DNA from: Adineta vaga
Lineage: Eukaryota > Rotifera
Direction of reading: 5' to 3'
DNA length: 64,000 nucleotides
NCBI GenBank assembly: GCA_021613535.1
Contig: CP075492.1
Span: forward strand, 17,360,001-17,424,000
In this document: positions 22,255 to 33,039 of the stretch, one piece after another
Layout of the letters: every line of letters starts with the position of its first letter
Position numbering within the stretch: the first letter of the stretch is position 1
The notes under the pieces: generated by a model
What the model was told of the DNA's origin: nothing
Seen by the model: the letters and a program-made list of their open reading frames with translations, nothing else
Database searches by the model: none
Made by a program: the position numbers and the translations under genes

Positions 22255-22760
22255 TATCAATAGTGCCATTCTACCAGTTGATTGAATTTGAATAATAATA
22301 TTTATTAAACGAGTAAAATATTTGTCAGTTTCACCTTGTCCACATTTCCAAAGAACTTTGGTATCATGGTGGTTGATATTCATTCATAGAAACATCTTAA
22401 CACTATATGAATCATCACATAAATTAAAGAATTGGCGACGGTTTTGAGCCAAGATATTATCTTTACAGGAATAACATTTCGATAAGACAAAGTGAGAAAA
22501 TATTAGATTTGATTAATAGAAATCGATCATCATGGTATAAATTTTGAAATTCTTCAATATTACGAAAAAGAACAAATATGTTCAATCGTTTGCCAGTCTT
22601 CAGTTGATCATATTTAGCAATAACTAAACGATAATAGAGTTATCTTTAAAAATTTGAACAGAAAAATAATTTACTTGATCGATATCATCAAAAGATTCAG
22701 TTGTAGATGAACGTTTCGATTTTCTCATTCCAACGGCCGAACAACGTTCTATAATAGTTT
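22255..22760 (-). pseudogene. Decayed copy of the neighbouring nuclear receptor
   Basis: Several stretches match the receptor gene 1-2 kb away in the same order. For example, agatttgattaatagaaatcg resembles its ligand-domain exon, and tctcattccaacggc resembles its second finger exon. Frames are broken and large parts are missing, including the first zinc finger. This is a tandem duplicate that has decayed. Confidence 0.65.
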
Positions 22761-22954
22761 TTCAATAAAATTTTCATCGCAACATAGCCATTAGAATTTC
22801 TTATTTACCCGATCACGCACTGTTCGAGTATGTCAAAATAAAAAAATATTGTGAAATCATAACTAAAAGTTTACAACATATTCGTCGTATTGATAATGCA
22901 GAATTTAATATATCAAATGGGATCACTATAATATTGTATATTACGAAATATGAT

Positions 22955-23013
22955 GAGGGTAAAGGTGTAACTGTGATGTCAGTCCATGATCTGTCTCCCA
23001 ACCTCACTCACCC
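22955..23013. repeat. TGTGGG-type inverted repeat, strongly diverged
   Basis: The arms are gagggtaaaggtgtaactgtg and cccaacctcactcaccc. Identification rests on the arm pattern only. Confidence 0.4.
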
Positions 23014-23607
23014 GTTTTTGTCGTGGTATCTCGTGAACCGATCCTCATTTATCCTATCAAATGTAAGTACAATATGCACTGGCTATAATTCCTTATATTA
23101 AATCTTAAAAGTCTCATAGTTGGTTTCTTAGTAAATTCGCGATAATCGTGTAGTAGTGAAAATATTTTTCTCCTCGTTGTGTTGTACAATTTTGTTTATT
23201 TTCTAACAGTAAAACAGTTTTTATTTATTCTCGTTGTTGACAATAGTCAAAGTTTATTTCCAGACACTCTACAATCCAAACTTATTCAAAAGATTCATTA
23301 CTTTGCTGAAGTTCGTATAAATAGAATTGTTCCATGTTTCCCTGGACGAGAAGAGAAACAGTTCATATTTTATTTTTCTTTTAATTCGTTGCAATTCCTG
23401 TGTAAATTCTCGATGAGTATTATTATACATTCCCCGTTGACCTTTTTGACCTAATTTAATTCGACATTTTGTTAATGTTGAAAATCGTTCGAATAGTTTA
23501 CACCATCGTTTTTCCATCAAAATAATCCAATTGTGGAATAGTACTTTCACTATAAAGTTCTAAACGTTTTAAATTATTTTCAATACAACCATTAAGTACA
23601 TATTCTA
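23014..23607. other. Unrecognised segment between two hairpins
   Basis: A minus-strand frame at 23269-23550 is open, and an adjacent minus frame (around 23500-23600) reads like coding sequence (ENNLKRLELYSESTIPQLDY) ending in a stop. Mixed frames and hairpins at both sides suggest another captured gene fragment. I cannot name the source. Confidence 0.35.
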
Positions 23608-23646
23608 AGGGTGTGGGTGGGTGTGGGACCCACACCCACACCCTCA
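23608..23646. repeat. TGTGGG inverted repeat, almost no loop
   Basis: gggtgtgggtgggtgtggga is followed at once by cccacacccacaccctca. The arms are nearly perfect complements, and the G arm has four GGG tracts. Confidence 0.9.
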
Positions 23647-23671
23647 GTTCGTACTTTTTTATATACCTAGT

Positions 23672-23851
23672 TTGTTTTGATCAGGTGATCCAGGGGAGTT
23701 CCCTTTGATCAGCTGATCAGATATGGTGTGATACTAGATATTCCTCCTACTATATAAAGGATGAGGAATAGATAGTAGCGTGTGCTCTTTTATCAATAAA
23801 TATATATAGTACCAGCATTTGTACGTCGAATCCAGTTCACAAATCGTTACA
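23672..23851 (+). mobile_element. Possible solo LTR
   Basis: A TATA box (tatataaagg) near 23751 lies between inverted halves of tactagatattcctc, followed about 45 bp later by aataaa. The segment ends ...cgttaca, as many Ty3-type LTRs do. Palindromic tgatcagctgatca lies upstream. I find no target-site duplication and no internal domains, so this is tentative. Confidence 0.3.
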
Positions 23852-23864
23852 CCCACACCCTCTC
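23849..23864. repeat. TGTGGG family, C-rich half element
   Basis: acacccacaccctctc, immediately left of the SEC61 fragment, with no adjacent G-rich partner. Confidence 0.6.
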
Positions 23865-23870
23865 AATTTA

Positions 23871-24444
23871 ATGAATTTATTTGCTACTGTATAGTTTTTC
23901 GTTATTGTTATTTATTTTCAAGTATGGAAAAAGATTAAAAAATTTTCGTTTATATGTTGATAATTTGAATTCAATAGAGTTTTCGTATTGATCTACCAAT
24001 AAAGTCAGCTTGTTATCGTGGTCAAACATCATCATATCTAGTAAAATTGCCTGACACGTCCAACATTTCAATTATTCTTCAAACGGCACTTGCTTCAAAT
24101 TTATATATTATATCACAGATGTTATCAACAAAGTATGCAGGAAATATTCTTATTGATTTAGTAGGTATTTGAACCGATAATAGTAAACAACATTTACATC
24201 CAATAGGTGGTTTATGTTATTATTTAACACCACCAGAATCATTTCAAGATATGCTAACTAAATATATACATACACTACTTTATATTGTATTTATGCTTGG
24301 TTCATGTGCATATTTTTCAAGAATATGGATTGATATACCAGGACAAAGTGCAAAAGATGTTGCTAGACAATTGAAAGAACAATAAATGGTTTTGTATGGT
24401 CCTCGTGAAAAATCCACTATTTATGAACTTAAAATAGATAAATT
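23871..24444 (+). pseudogene. SEC61 alpha translocon subunit fragment
   Basis: Exon piece 23871-23921 and exon piece 23978-24444 flank a recognisable 56-bp intron (gtatgg...caatag). The joined frame reads like the C-terminal half of SEC61 alpha, the pore subunit of the ER translocon: [50 protein letters not shown] and [14 protein letters not shown]. Stops interrupt it at 23892 (TAG), 24170 (TGA) and 24383 (TAA). The retained intron rules out capture through spliced mRNA. The start lies 6 bp from a C-rich half element and the end runs into a G-rich arm at 24445, inside the conserved ELN motif. Family proteins are about 475 residues; about 170 remain. Confidence 0.88.
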
Positions 24445-24507
24445 AGGGTGTGGGTGTGGGTCTTAATATAACAGAGAAAACTATACTCACACCAACACCT
24501 TCAAGAT
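24445..24507. repeat. TGTGGG inverted repeat
   Basis: Arms agggtgtgggtgtgggt and actcacaccaacaccttcaa, ending in agat. It truncates the SEC61 fragment. Confidence 0.88.
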
Positions 24508-25401
24508 AGTTGGAGAGTGAGCATGAAACCCACCCTTAGGATAGAATATCTGAAGACTGAGTTGTTCTTATTCATCAATATCAGTAGTTTTTATTGAATA
24601 CTATAAAAGTATCTGCAATTTATCAAGTCATGATAATACGTATTCAGGAGTGTTCTGTTTATGGAGTTGTGGTAGATCTATATGTGCATCTCGAATCTAT
24701 TCAATATATTTGATGATTAAAATAGAAATGAAAATGAATATCTGTTATTTTTTATTAAAGTTCATATATGATTGATATTAATTTATGTATCAAATCAGAA
24801 TCGGATAACAAGGACAAAGGAATCAAAAAATGATTTTGAAATGCAATATTTTAGATGTATTTCAATGAAAGATAATATCGTTTATAATTGATTTTTGAAA
24901 GTTACTAATCGCTACATAGAATAAAATAATTACAATTCTAAGCAAAAGTGCTATTCAATATTTTGTTTCAAATGAAAAGAACTTTATACAGACATAGTAA
25001 AAGATTAGAAATCTAAAATGACTTTTTTCTAAAAGATATAGCAACAGGAAAATAAACTTTTTGACATTGTTCCGCCAATATCTCAGGATTAATTTAAGAT
25101 AACCTAGCGATTTTTGGATGATAGTGAGGACATCCTAGTAGAACTCGAGATACTGCAATTTGACCTTGGAAAATATGACAGTACAATAAATTTGCAATCC
25201 ACTCAGGTACATATTTTGCTCGATTTTCTTATAAATCTTAGTAAAAAAAAGTATTAAGAATAATACCATTTTGACACAGATGCTATTTTTAATTTAAAAA
25301 ATAATCTGACTATAAGGTATAAAATAATTTTGTAAAAGTTAAAGCTATACCGTAAGTAACTCATTTCTTCTTTGCTATTATTGTCTCTGCTATTCGATAC
25401 A
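24508..25401. other. Intergenic, no recognised gene
   Basis: Very AT-rich sequence upstream of the SGNH hydrolase gene. Nothing supported was found. Confidence 0.4.
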
Positions 25402-26275
25402 ATGTTGGTTTCATTTTATGCTTGCTTGGTACTCAATTTAATCGTTGTTTCTCAGCAACAATGTTAGTATTAAACATAAATTTGAATATTTGAAAGGTAG
25501 TCGGAATAAGTATAGGAAAAAGAATACGAAGATTTGAGAAGCATCATTATCATCTTATGAGGAATATTAATAAGGATCACAAGAGAATTTAATTTTCATT
25601 GGATAATTGATTATTATTTCTTAATATGTTTTATTAGCGACAAATTTGATACTTGGCTTGGGTGATTCGTTTACATCTAATGGTGGTTCAAGTGGTTCTT
25701 ACCCACGCGTTGCTGCTAACTTACTTAATTGGCAAGCGCGTAATTATGCCGTAGGTGGATCCAGAACGGGAAATATACCAACACAACTATCGTCAGCTGC
25801 ATCTGTATTAAACAATGTAACTCATGTTGTTTTTACAACGGGTGGTAATGATATAGGTCTTAGCAATTCAATTCAAGAAGTTATAGTAAATAATAATTAT
25901 GCTGTAGTAGAGAACAAAGTGATAGCTCTTAAGCCACAACTTGTATTTACTTATAAATTAATCAAAGGAGCTGTTCGTCCACATACTAAAATCTATGCTT
26001 TACCTTATGTTGATTTGGTCGATGACTACAGTGCAGTTTCTAATGGAGGGCAGGTATCTCGTTTGATGAATTTCTTTGCAGATACAATTAAAGGTGCTGC
26101 ATTCGAAGCTGGCATTGAATTTATTGAACCAATGAGGAATGCATTTGCCGGCCATGGAATGTTCTCTGATGATCCCTATTGTGGAGGTTTAACTGGAAGC
26201 AATTCAGGACACCCAAATACAAAAGGTTATTATAGAATGGGTGAAGTTGTTGCTGATTATTTAAAAAACAATTAA
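25402..26275 (+). CDS. Secreted SGNH/GDSL-type hydrolase
   Basis: Exon 1 (25402-25462) encodes a signal peptide, MLVSFYACLVLNLIVVS. A 175-bp intron follows, then exon 2 (25638-26275), joined in phase 1 for 232 residues. SGNH blocks are visible: GLGDSF with the nucleophile Ser (about residue 31), NYAVGGSRT with the oxyanion Gly, TTGGNDIG with block III Asn, and SGHPNTKGY with the catalytic His. The residue three before this His is Asn (N-S-G-H) where many members have Asp, so the acid may be supplied differently or activity may be weak. The family hydrolyses ester bonds in lipids or acetylated sugars outside the cell. The exact substrate cannot be read from sequence. A signal-peptide exon spliced to an otherwise intronless body could indicate a domesticated foreign gene. 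Confidence 0.85.
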
Positions 26276-26498
26276 TCATCTACATGATATGAATTATAGA
26301 TAAAAACAAGAAAAGTGACTATATATTCATGTTATTATGATCTTTAATTGATTTTTATTTTCAATAAAATCAATGCTTAAAATATCGATGTGAATATTTA
26401 TGTTATTTAAGACGTATTGTGCAAATAAATGAATGCATAATTTCTAGTTCGAGATCTATTCAATGATATCAGTTACTTTACATTAGAAAAAGTATTAT

Positions 26499-26547
26499 AG
26501 GGTGTAGGTGTGCGTGTGGGCGTTCATATCTTCTATCACCCACCCTA
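26499..26547. repeat. TGTGGG inverted repeat
   Basis: Arms agggtgtaggtgtgcgtgtg and tatcacccaccctat, spacer gcgttcatatcttc. It lies between the convergent 3' ends of the SGNH gene and a GPCR gene. Confidence 0.8.
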
Positions 26548-26649
26548 TTTCAAGACTCATTATTTATTATATTATAACATCAAAATTATATATTCCATTA
26601 ATGATGTCTTATTAAAAGTCTTCAACGTAAGATGAAATATTGTTGTACT

Positions 26650-27633
26650 CTATGTTAATGGTGGATACGCTGTTGTTGTAATTGGTATATTAATATCTTC
26701 GTTTACTGAAGGTTCAACTTGATTAACGCGTCGAATTCGAAATATCTTTTGCATTAATCGAATAAGCTCTTCTCTATAGATACGGCCAGATAGAAGATAT
26801 AAAAAGAAGGATGAGATATAGGAACAATTAAAAAATAATTGACAAACTGTAGCTACAAAGGAAAAGGTTGATGTAGTACTAATTGTATTAGGTAAATCCG
26901 ATATAAGATAAATCACGCTTGATGGTAGAGTGAGTAATACATGCACACTCACTTGAAATATAAGCATTCGAGCTAATTGTTGTTCAGTGCGATTATAATA
27001 TGAAATTACCACTGGAACTATACGCTGTCGATTTGTATTTCGAATAGTCATAAGACCAAAAAACATCATAAAACTAGGTGGAATGATAGCATAGAGAATA
27101 ATTTGTGTAATTATATAAACTTGACTGTAGATAGTGTTAGCTTGTAAAGCACAAATAAATCCTCTAGTTGGTTGTAAATCGAACAGAACCAGAATATGGA
27201 TGAAAAAAAGTGAAGATAGAACGATAACGATAAAGATCATCCATGTACTGATACGAACACAACTAAATTTACGTATTTGAACATTTGTTGAACTGGCACA
27301 ATAACGATCAATCGAAGCAAATACAATCAAATAAGGAGAAATAAATGAACTTATAGAACTAATATAGTAAATAATTCGGCATGAGACAATTGAATAATTC
27401 GCTAGATTAGTTTGATATCCACTCGTTAATAAATTATGAACTGAAACAATAATTGAATAAAATAGATTATTTATTGCAACAGCAAGAAAATATCGAGAAC
27501 ATGAATGATTATATAATGTACGTCGAGTAAGTACAGCAATATTAAGTGAATTACTCACAATACCAACAATGATGATTATAGGTGCGATAGTTCGTATAAG
27601 TTGTATACCAATTTCAATTAGTGAAATCGACAT
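26650..27633 (-). CDS. Rhodopsin-like GPCR
   Basis: Intronless, 327 residues, seven hydrophobic segments. TM1 is about residues 14-36, with the short intracellular loop RRTLYN after it. TM3 ends in the DR(Y)-type motif SIDRYC (about residues 108-113). A Cys before TM3 (VSCRI) and another in the second extracellular loop (GFICAL) can form the conserved disulfide. The C-terminal tail is short and basic (RIRRVNQ). The gene belongs to the expanded bdelloid set of small peptide-receptor-like GPCRs. Ligand unknown. It acts at the plasma membrane through G proteins. It is convergent with the SGNH hydrolase gene. Confidence 0.85.
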   Translation of the reverse strand: MSISLIEIGIQLIRTIAPIIIIVGIVSNSLNIAVLTRRTLYNHSCSRYFLAVAINNLFYSIIVSVHNLLTSGYQTNLANYSIVSCRIIYYISSISSFISPYLIVFASIDRYCASSTNVQIRKFSCVRISTWMIFIVIVLSSLFFIHILVLFDLQPTRGFICALQANTIYSQVYIITQIILYAIIPPSFMMFFGLMTIRNTNRQRIVPVVISYYNRTEQQLARMLIFQVSVHVLLTLPSSVIYLISDLPNTISTTSTFSFVATVCQLFFNCSYISSFFLYLLSGRIYREELIRLMQKIFRIRRVNQVEPSVNEDINIPITTTAYPPLT

Positions 27634-28958
27634 TGTGAATTTCTCTTCTCTTTTATTATATGAATATGTTTGATGCTTTTATGGAACTTAAAAAGATGAT
27701 TGCCGGACCTTCGTCATCGTCTTAAAGCTTTAGGTGAAAAAATTTGCTTTAGAATATTACAATTTCTATATTGATATTTATTTCATCACAAATTAATATC
27801 TATATATGACTATAATAGTAGAAGAAAAAACTAAAGAGAACGCTTTAAGTGCAGAATATTCTAGAGTACGTCTATGTATGTTTATTATAGGATTTAACTT
27901 TCTGAACTTATTTTATCTTAAATAATAAATGAGCATTCACAAGTTTTTGAATATTCTTTTCATAAAAACGAAATAAAGGATATTAATGACACGGATTGAA
28001 GATCTTTGAACAATGGCTATAAGGTTTATTCATACAAAATAAACGAATTGAAAAAGTTCAATCAAGTAATAGACATCTTAGTAAACAACATTTTAACACG
28101 TTCATATGAAGGCATAAGTTTTTTTTCTGTAGTTGTTATTTCTATTACACTTGCTATATGTTATTAAATACTAAATGAAAAAGATTCATAAGCGAAATTA
28201 TATAAGAAAATAAAAGCGGACATTACTGATCGTTTGAGACATATCTAGGCAACTTAATTTCGGAATGCAATTTTTGCACAGTTAAAGGCTTTTTCTTTAG
28301 GGATCATTCTCATCTTCGAACTCGACCGAGATATTGATGAGACTGAGTTGTGCAGAAAATTTCACCACGATCTGTTTCTTCTTTTGAAAGTTATCGTGTA
28401 AACGGCCGGACACACTGATCGATTCTAGTAGTGTACTCACTTTTTGATTACACTAAAAATGTCTTGTTTTCACTTGAACTAATATTAAGTATGAATTTTT
28501 ATGTTTTTAATTTATCTTGAAATTCATGTATAATATAGGTTTGTATCATTTTCACCTACAGGAACAATTATCCTTTTCCTCTACATTTTATCTTTTGTCC
28601 TTGATAGAATAGTTTTCGATGACATAAATAAATGAATAACGCCCGTCGAGGTTGACTTGCTCAGCCATCGACTGAATGAGTAGCATTGAATAATGTTTTC
28701 TGTTGATGAAATCATTTATAATAGTTTGAACTTTATTTTTATATACTCCTTAGTAAGCTTCTTTCAAATGACATTGACCCGAACTCTGCAGATAGCTGTA
28801 AGCAAATTTATTGTTAAAATATTCGTTCGCCTTTCTTTTCTAAGCAGGCATTAGATTTTTTTGCACTACTTCCTTTCTACTAACACACAAATCAATAGCT
28901 TGAAAAACGAAGATAAATACAATGTTTTAAATAGTAATAGAGCATAATGTTCTTCAAA
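27634..28958. other. Intergenic, no recognised gene
   Basis: 1.3 kb of AT-rich sequence containing the 5' region of the GPCR and the 3' region of the NmrA-like gene. Nothing else supported was found. Confidence 0.4.
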
Positions 28959-30448
28959 TCAACCCTTATTTTCCGCCATTTCAATAGCAATTTTTGTGTA
29001 CTCGTCCAAATTCTCTTTAGGCAGGCCTAGAATATCATTGTGGAGACCCTTGGTTGCTTCATAATTGCCACACTTGTCCGGATAAAACGATCTCGCGTAT
29101 AGCAGTTTGGCAAAGCCGAGCCTATTGCCTTTCTGAAATTCTTCCACCCCGGATTTGTAGCGCTCTTTGGCTGGCTCACAGGTTACTTTCCAATCTTTTA
29201 AACTAGTACCGGTCACGCGTAAGACAGAATCTAACATATCTTTCTGACTGATGTTGAAGGACGAAACGTAGACATAGTTGTTTCTGAAATCGTTCAGACA
29301 TGCGCTCTTGTCATTCGCATTGTCCTTATACACCTTCAAGCTAAGTAATTTGGCGACTGCACGACCAGTTTGAGGCCAGGTAGTGGTATTAATGCAAGTG
29401 TTGCCGTCATCATAGAGAGTGACCGTGCGAGTTTTGAAGTCAAACCCGTACAGTGAATCACCACCACTCAGACTGTATTCGTACCAATAGTTGCAGATAA
29501 GTCCGATCCAGGAACTCTTACCCAACTTTTCTATGTGATCACGGTATTTTGCTTTTCGCTCACCAAGAAAGTTGTCCTTTTGCATTTCCAATTCAGTAGG
29601 ATCACCTCCGAACTCGTTTGGTAAGATCCATGGCACACCTGCGGCTGCTGCAGCGTCGATGAGTTTAGTCTGCTGATCTGGAGATGCTGTTACTGCCATT
29701 GTGATAATCAAAGCATCTTGGCCTTTAAGAGCGTCGATGAGCGACGATGGATCATTGTAATCGACTTTCACGACTTTCACACCGGACGGTATTTTGTTTG
29801 TGCTATCTTCGCGAGTAAGCGCGGTGATTTGATGCTTTCCAATCTTAAGCAGTTCATCCACAATGAATTTACCGACTTGACCACCTGCCTGTTAGTAAAG
29901 CAAAAAGCTACACATTTCCGACTTTCAGATTCTTAAAGTAGGCAAAATTTACCAAGCATTCCACTGAAACAATACTCCATGGGACTATATTTTCAGACTA
30001 TGAATAACCCACTAAATTTTGAATAATCAGGTCGAGATTTCCGTCTATGGGATTTCTTAACTCCAAAAACGACTTCAACTGAATTCTGACATCATCAGAA
30101 TATTAAAAGCAACCTTGAAAATCTGCATGGTTTCAAAATGGGAAGTAACTGAAGTTTAGCTCTTTGGGTGTGAGAAGAGCATACTAAAAAAGAATCTTTT
30201 TTTAACAAGAAAAGTGACAAAATATTGATAGACTAAGTTTCCTGATTATTCAAAATTCGTTGAATCGTGTAAAACTGCAAATGTAAAGGTTTTTATTGTT
30301 TTGAACTTATTTGATAAACGGCTTTGTCCAGTCCTTTTCTGCAATCACTAATTGTCCTAAGTGAATTTCAACTTACCCCAACAATTGCGACTTTTTCGAT
30401 ATGATTTTTTAAACCTTGAGGCTGTTCGCTAGCGTACTTCTGTGCCAT
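28959..30448 (-). CDS. NmrA-like / isoflavone-reductase-like NAD(P)-binding protein
   Basis: Exon 1 (30377-30448) and exon 2 (28959-29888) are separated by a 488-bp intron and joined in phase 0 for 333 residues. The join rebuilds the Rossmann dinucleotide motif: VAIVG from exon 1 plus AGGQVGKFIVDELL from exon 2. Further family features are ALTRE (cofactor phosphate contact region), DALIITMAV and an LPNEFGGDP stretch. NmrA-like proteins are atypical short-chain dehydrogenases that reduce aromatic substrates or sense the redox state of NADP. The closest feel is to fungal proteins, and the coding sequence is more GC-rich than its neighbours. With an intron about nine times the local norm, horizontal acquisition is plausible. 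Cytosolic, no signal peptide. Confidence 0.85.
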
Positions 30449-31117
30449 TTTTTTCGTTCAAATCTGAAAGATAGTAATATGTCTATCTGTGTCGAAAATA
30501 GGCGAAATAAAATTATCTAGAGGTAAAAAAGTGGGTGTCAGTCAAGTCAACCAGTAGAAGATATCTCGGACCAGAGACCTAGTTGCTCACATCTAGATTT
30601 ATCTGAAATAAAACCATTGAAGAAGTACATCGTCTGCCGAGATTAAGATACATTAAACTCTCCGATCCTTAACTACGATCTACACACTGTCTCAATTTGA
30701 AAGTATTAGTGGTTAATTTGTGATAATAATGAGAACAGTAGCAAAGAAAGTAAGCTTTTTATACATAAAAATGCAGAGTCACTGTGTGATGAGCAGAAAA
30801 AGTAATTGCGAGGTTAATATGTGATGACGAAAGCACCTTTTTTACTTCTCGACGCTTCTATATAGTGTGTACACCCTTTAATGTCTTCATACAAAAAAAT
30901 TAATGAAAGAAACAAAAAAATTGATTTGAGCGTTCTCTTTATCAATGAAAACGCGAGCAAAAGAGATGTCGTATATATCTTATGGAACAAGTCTATTAAG
31001 ACAAAAAAAAACTAGACAACATAAGGTATTTATGAGAAATTCACAGAATTTTTGTAACAGAAATATTTCTACAATAAGTACATTGATATATGCTTCTTAA
31101 AATGTCTCTCGATTCAT
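30449..31117. other. Intergenic, no recognised gene
   Basis: Upstream region of the NmrA-like gene. Nothing supported was found. Confidence 0.4.
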
Positions 31118-31475
31118 TAATATTATTTGGATGCTTGGTTAAATGCATGTACAGCTGTTGAACGTGCAGTTAATGTTTACAAAGGAGTGAGTTTTGATAA
31201 AGTAAAAAGTAAACGTATTGATTGACGAATCGGGAGAGAGAGAGATATTTGGTGTACAACTTCTTATTCTAAAACAGTTCAATATTACAATACAACTATT
31301 TTATTCATTCATGTTCTTGGTTCATTTATTGCAAATCTTCTGTTTGCTTTATTTATTATTATTGGAAGTGCACAACGACGAGCAGAAGCTAAAAAAAGAC
31401 AAACTTATGAAGAACATAGACAACTTGTGATTAGTCCTATGATTTTATTTTTTCTATCAACACCATCAATACTTA
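31118..31475 (+). pseudogene. GPCR fragment (TM3 end to TM6)
   Basis: The plus strand reads DAWLNACTAVERAVNVYKGV, a TM3/ERx motif of a bdelloid GPCR type. A stop and an internal deletion follow, then the TM5 to TM6 part (TTILFIHVLGSFIANLLFAL and LVISPMILFFLSTP). TM1-2, TM4 and TM7 are missing. It runs tail-to-tail into the GPCR gene on the other strand but is not its copy; the sequence types differ. Confidence 0.7.
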
Positions 31476-31493
31476 AGTATGTTTTTATGGTTT

Positions 31494-32486
31494 TTATCTC
31501 ATTAATATTTCTGGACGAATAGTTTGTCTCCTTCGACGATAATAGGAAAATAATCTTTCGCATTTGAATTTTCGCTTTGGTATTGATTTTAAAGTTAGAA
31601 AAGGTAATAAACATATAACATAGTACGAGAAAAATTGCGCATGTAATTGAAAATCTGCACCAAACTCTTCGGACAAACAACATTGTTGCAAAAATTCGAC
31701 CAACATCGGTGGAATATAAAGAGCAAGATAAAGAATTGATATCGACAATAGTTGAATCGTCATTTTTCGATGTTTTCGCCATTGAATCTGTTGACGCATA
31801 CGATGTTTTCTTACTAAAATTTTTACGAGAAGAACAATACTAAACCAAATAATAGTTAAAGTTGGTAAAATATTATGATTTACAGTATCCCATAAACCTA
31901 TTATTTTCATTTCATAATAACAAATAGGACGTCCACATAATGGTAAATTATATTGAAAAAGATTTTCACATGGTGGAAATAGAATAGTCATTGTATAGAA
32001 TAAAAGACAATAAATACCTATGGCAACTAAAGGAAAATAATGAATAAGAAAACGTTTCTTTCTCGTTCTTATCCAATTGTCATGAAAAATGAAAATATAT
32101 TGTTCAATTGAAGCCCATGAAACATAGAGTAATGCAAGTGTAAAGAATGCTCCATCAATAAACATCCAAATTAAACAAGTCTCTGATATTGATGGCCAAA
32201 CAAAACCTAAGTAATAATAACTAAGATGGAAAGGAATACTTGTCAATTCATAGAACAAAGTATTCAGTAAAAGAACAATGATAACATGATTATTGAGATT
32301 TCGACGTAGTTCTGAATCGAAAAGTAAATGATAAAGAACAACTAAACAACAAATAAATGATAGAAAAAACGTGACGAAAAATATCCAAAATTGAGCAAAT
32401 AAACTGAATGAAAGATTGACAAGTGTGTATGGATGATGATCAATCATTGTTAAAATGTCTTCTACTAAATTGTGTCTGCTCTGCAA
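31494..32486 (-). CDS. 7TM receptor, type with WRKHRKM motif
   Basis: Intronless, 330 residues with seven membrane segments. Shared with the receptor at 35818-36777 are RRNLNNHVI after TM1, WASIEQYIFIFH at the end of TM3 (a degenerate DRY position), QWRKHRKMTIQLL before TM6, and a long cytoplasmic loop. The second extracellular loop has several Cys (PPCENLF, LCGRPICYY). This is a distinct bdelloid GPCR subfamily rather than a classical rhodopsin type. Ligand and coupling are unknown. Start taken at the first ATG, upstream of the hydrophobic part. Confidence 0.8.
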   Translation of the reverse strand: MQSRHNLVEDILTMIDHHPYTLVNLSFSLFAQFWIFFVTFFLSFICCLVVLYHLLFDSELRRNLNNHVIIVLLLNTLFYELTSIPFHLSYYYLGFVWPSISETCLIWMFIDGAFFTLALLYVSWASIEQYIFIFHDNWIRTRKKRFLIHYFPLVAIGIYCLLFYTMTILFPPCENLFQYNLPLCGRPICYYEMKIIGLWDTVNHNILPTLTIIWFSIVLLVKILVRKHRMRQQIQWRKHRKMTIQLLSISILYLALYIPPMLVEFLQQCCLSEEFGADFQLHAQFFSYYVICLLPFLTLKSIPKRKFKCERLFSYYRRRRQTIRPEILMR

Positions 32487-33006
32487 AATAAAGAAAGTTC
32501 ATATTTATAGTTATAAATATTCTTCATATAAGTGCTTTCACTAATTACAAAAGAAAAATCACATGATTTAATCCTATGATAATGTAAGCTGCTAAATATA
32601 AAAGATAATTAACAGTTGACTTTTTCTTAGACAGAAATGTCATATATTTATACTTGAAGAGAAGAACATAGACATGAAACAATTTGATTATGATAATCTT
32701 GCATGTGGCATATTTAATATTCATAAAATGGTCCATACCCACACCACTCACCCTCAGTTGATGGTTAAATTTGTATTCGCTTTTTAAGTTTTACTTATAA
32801 TTCATTTTATTTACTTACATTTTATATGTTGTCTGTTGTTTTTTCAAAAAGCTTTACTTGATTTTCCGCATTTTTCTTTTTCTTTGTGAATATTTTCATT
32901 TTCATGTACTGTAAAGTGAAACAATGATGTGAAGACATACATAAACATTGGAAACTGCCAAAAAAACTGATGAAGTATAAAATGCACTATTTTTTTAATT
33001 TCATTT
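32487..33006. other. Intergenic, no recognised gene
   Basis: AT-rich spacer with a half hairpin element at 32735. Confidence 0.4.
32735..32756. repeat. TGTGGG family, C-rich half element
   Basis: ataccCACACCACTCACCCTCA, with no complementary G-rich arm nearby. Confidence 0.5.
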
Positions 33007-33039
33007 TTGATAGAAATTACAGACATTGTATGGTACAAA

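Noticed and set aside
23179-23550. Overlapping open frames on both strands
   Set aside because: They overlap each other and lack starts in context. At best they are part of a captured fragment I cannot identify.
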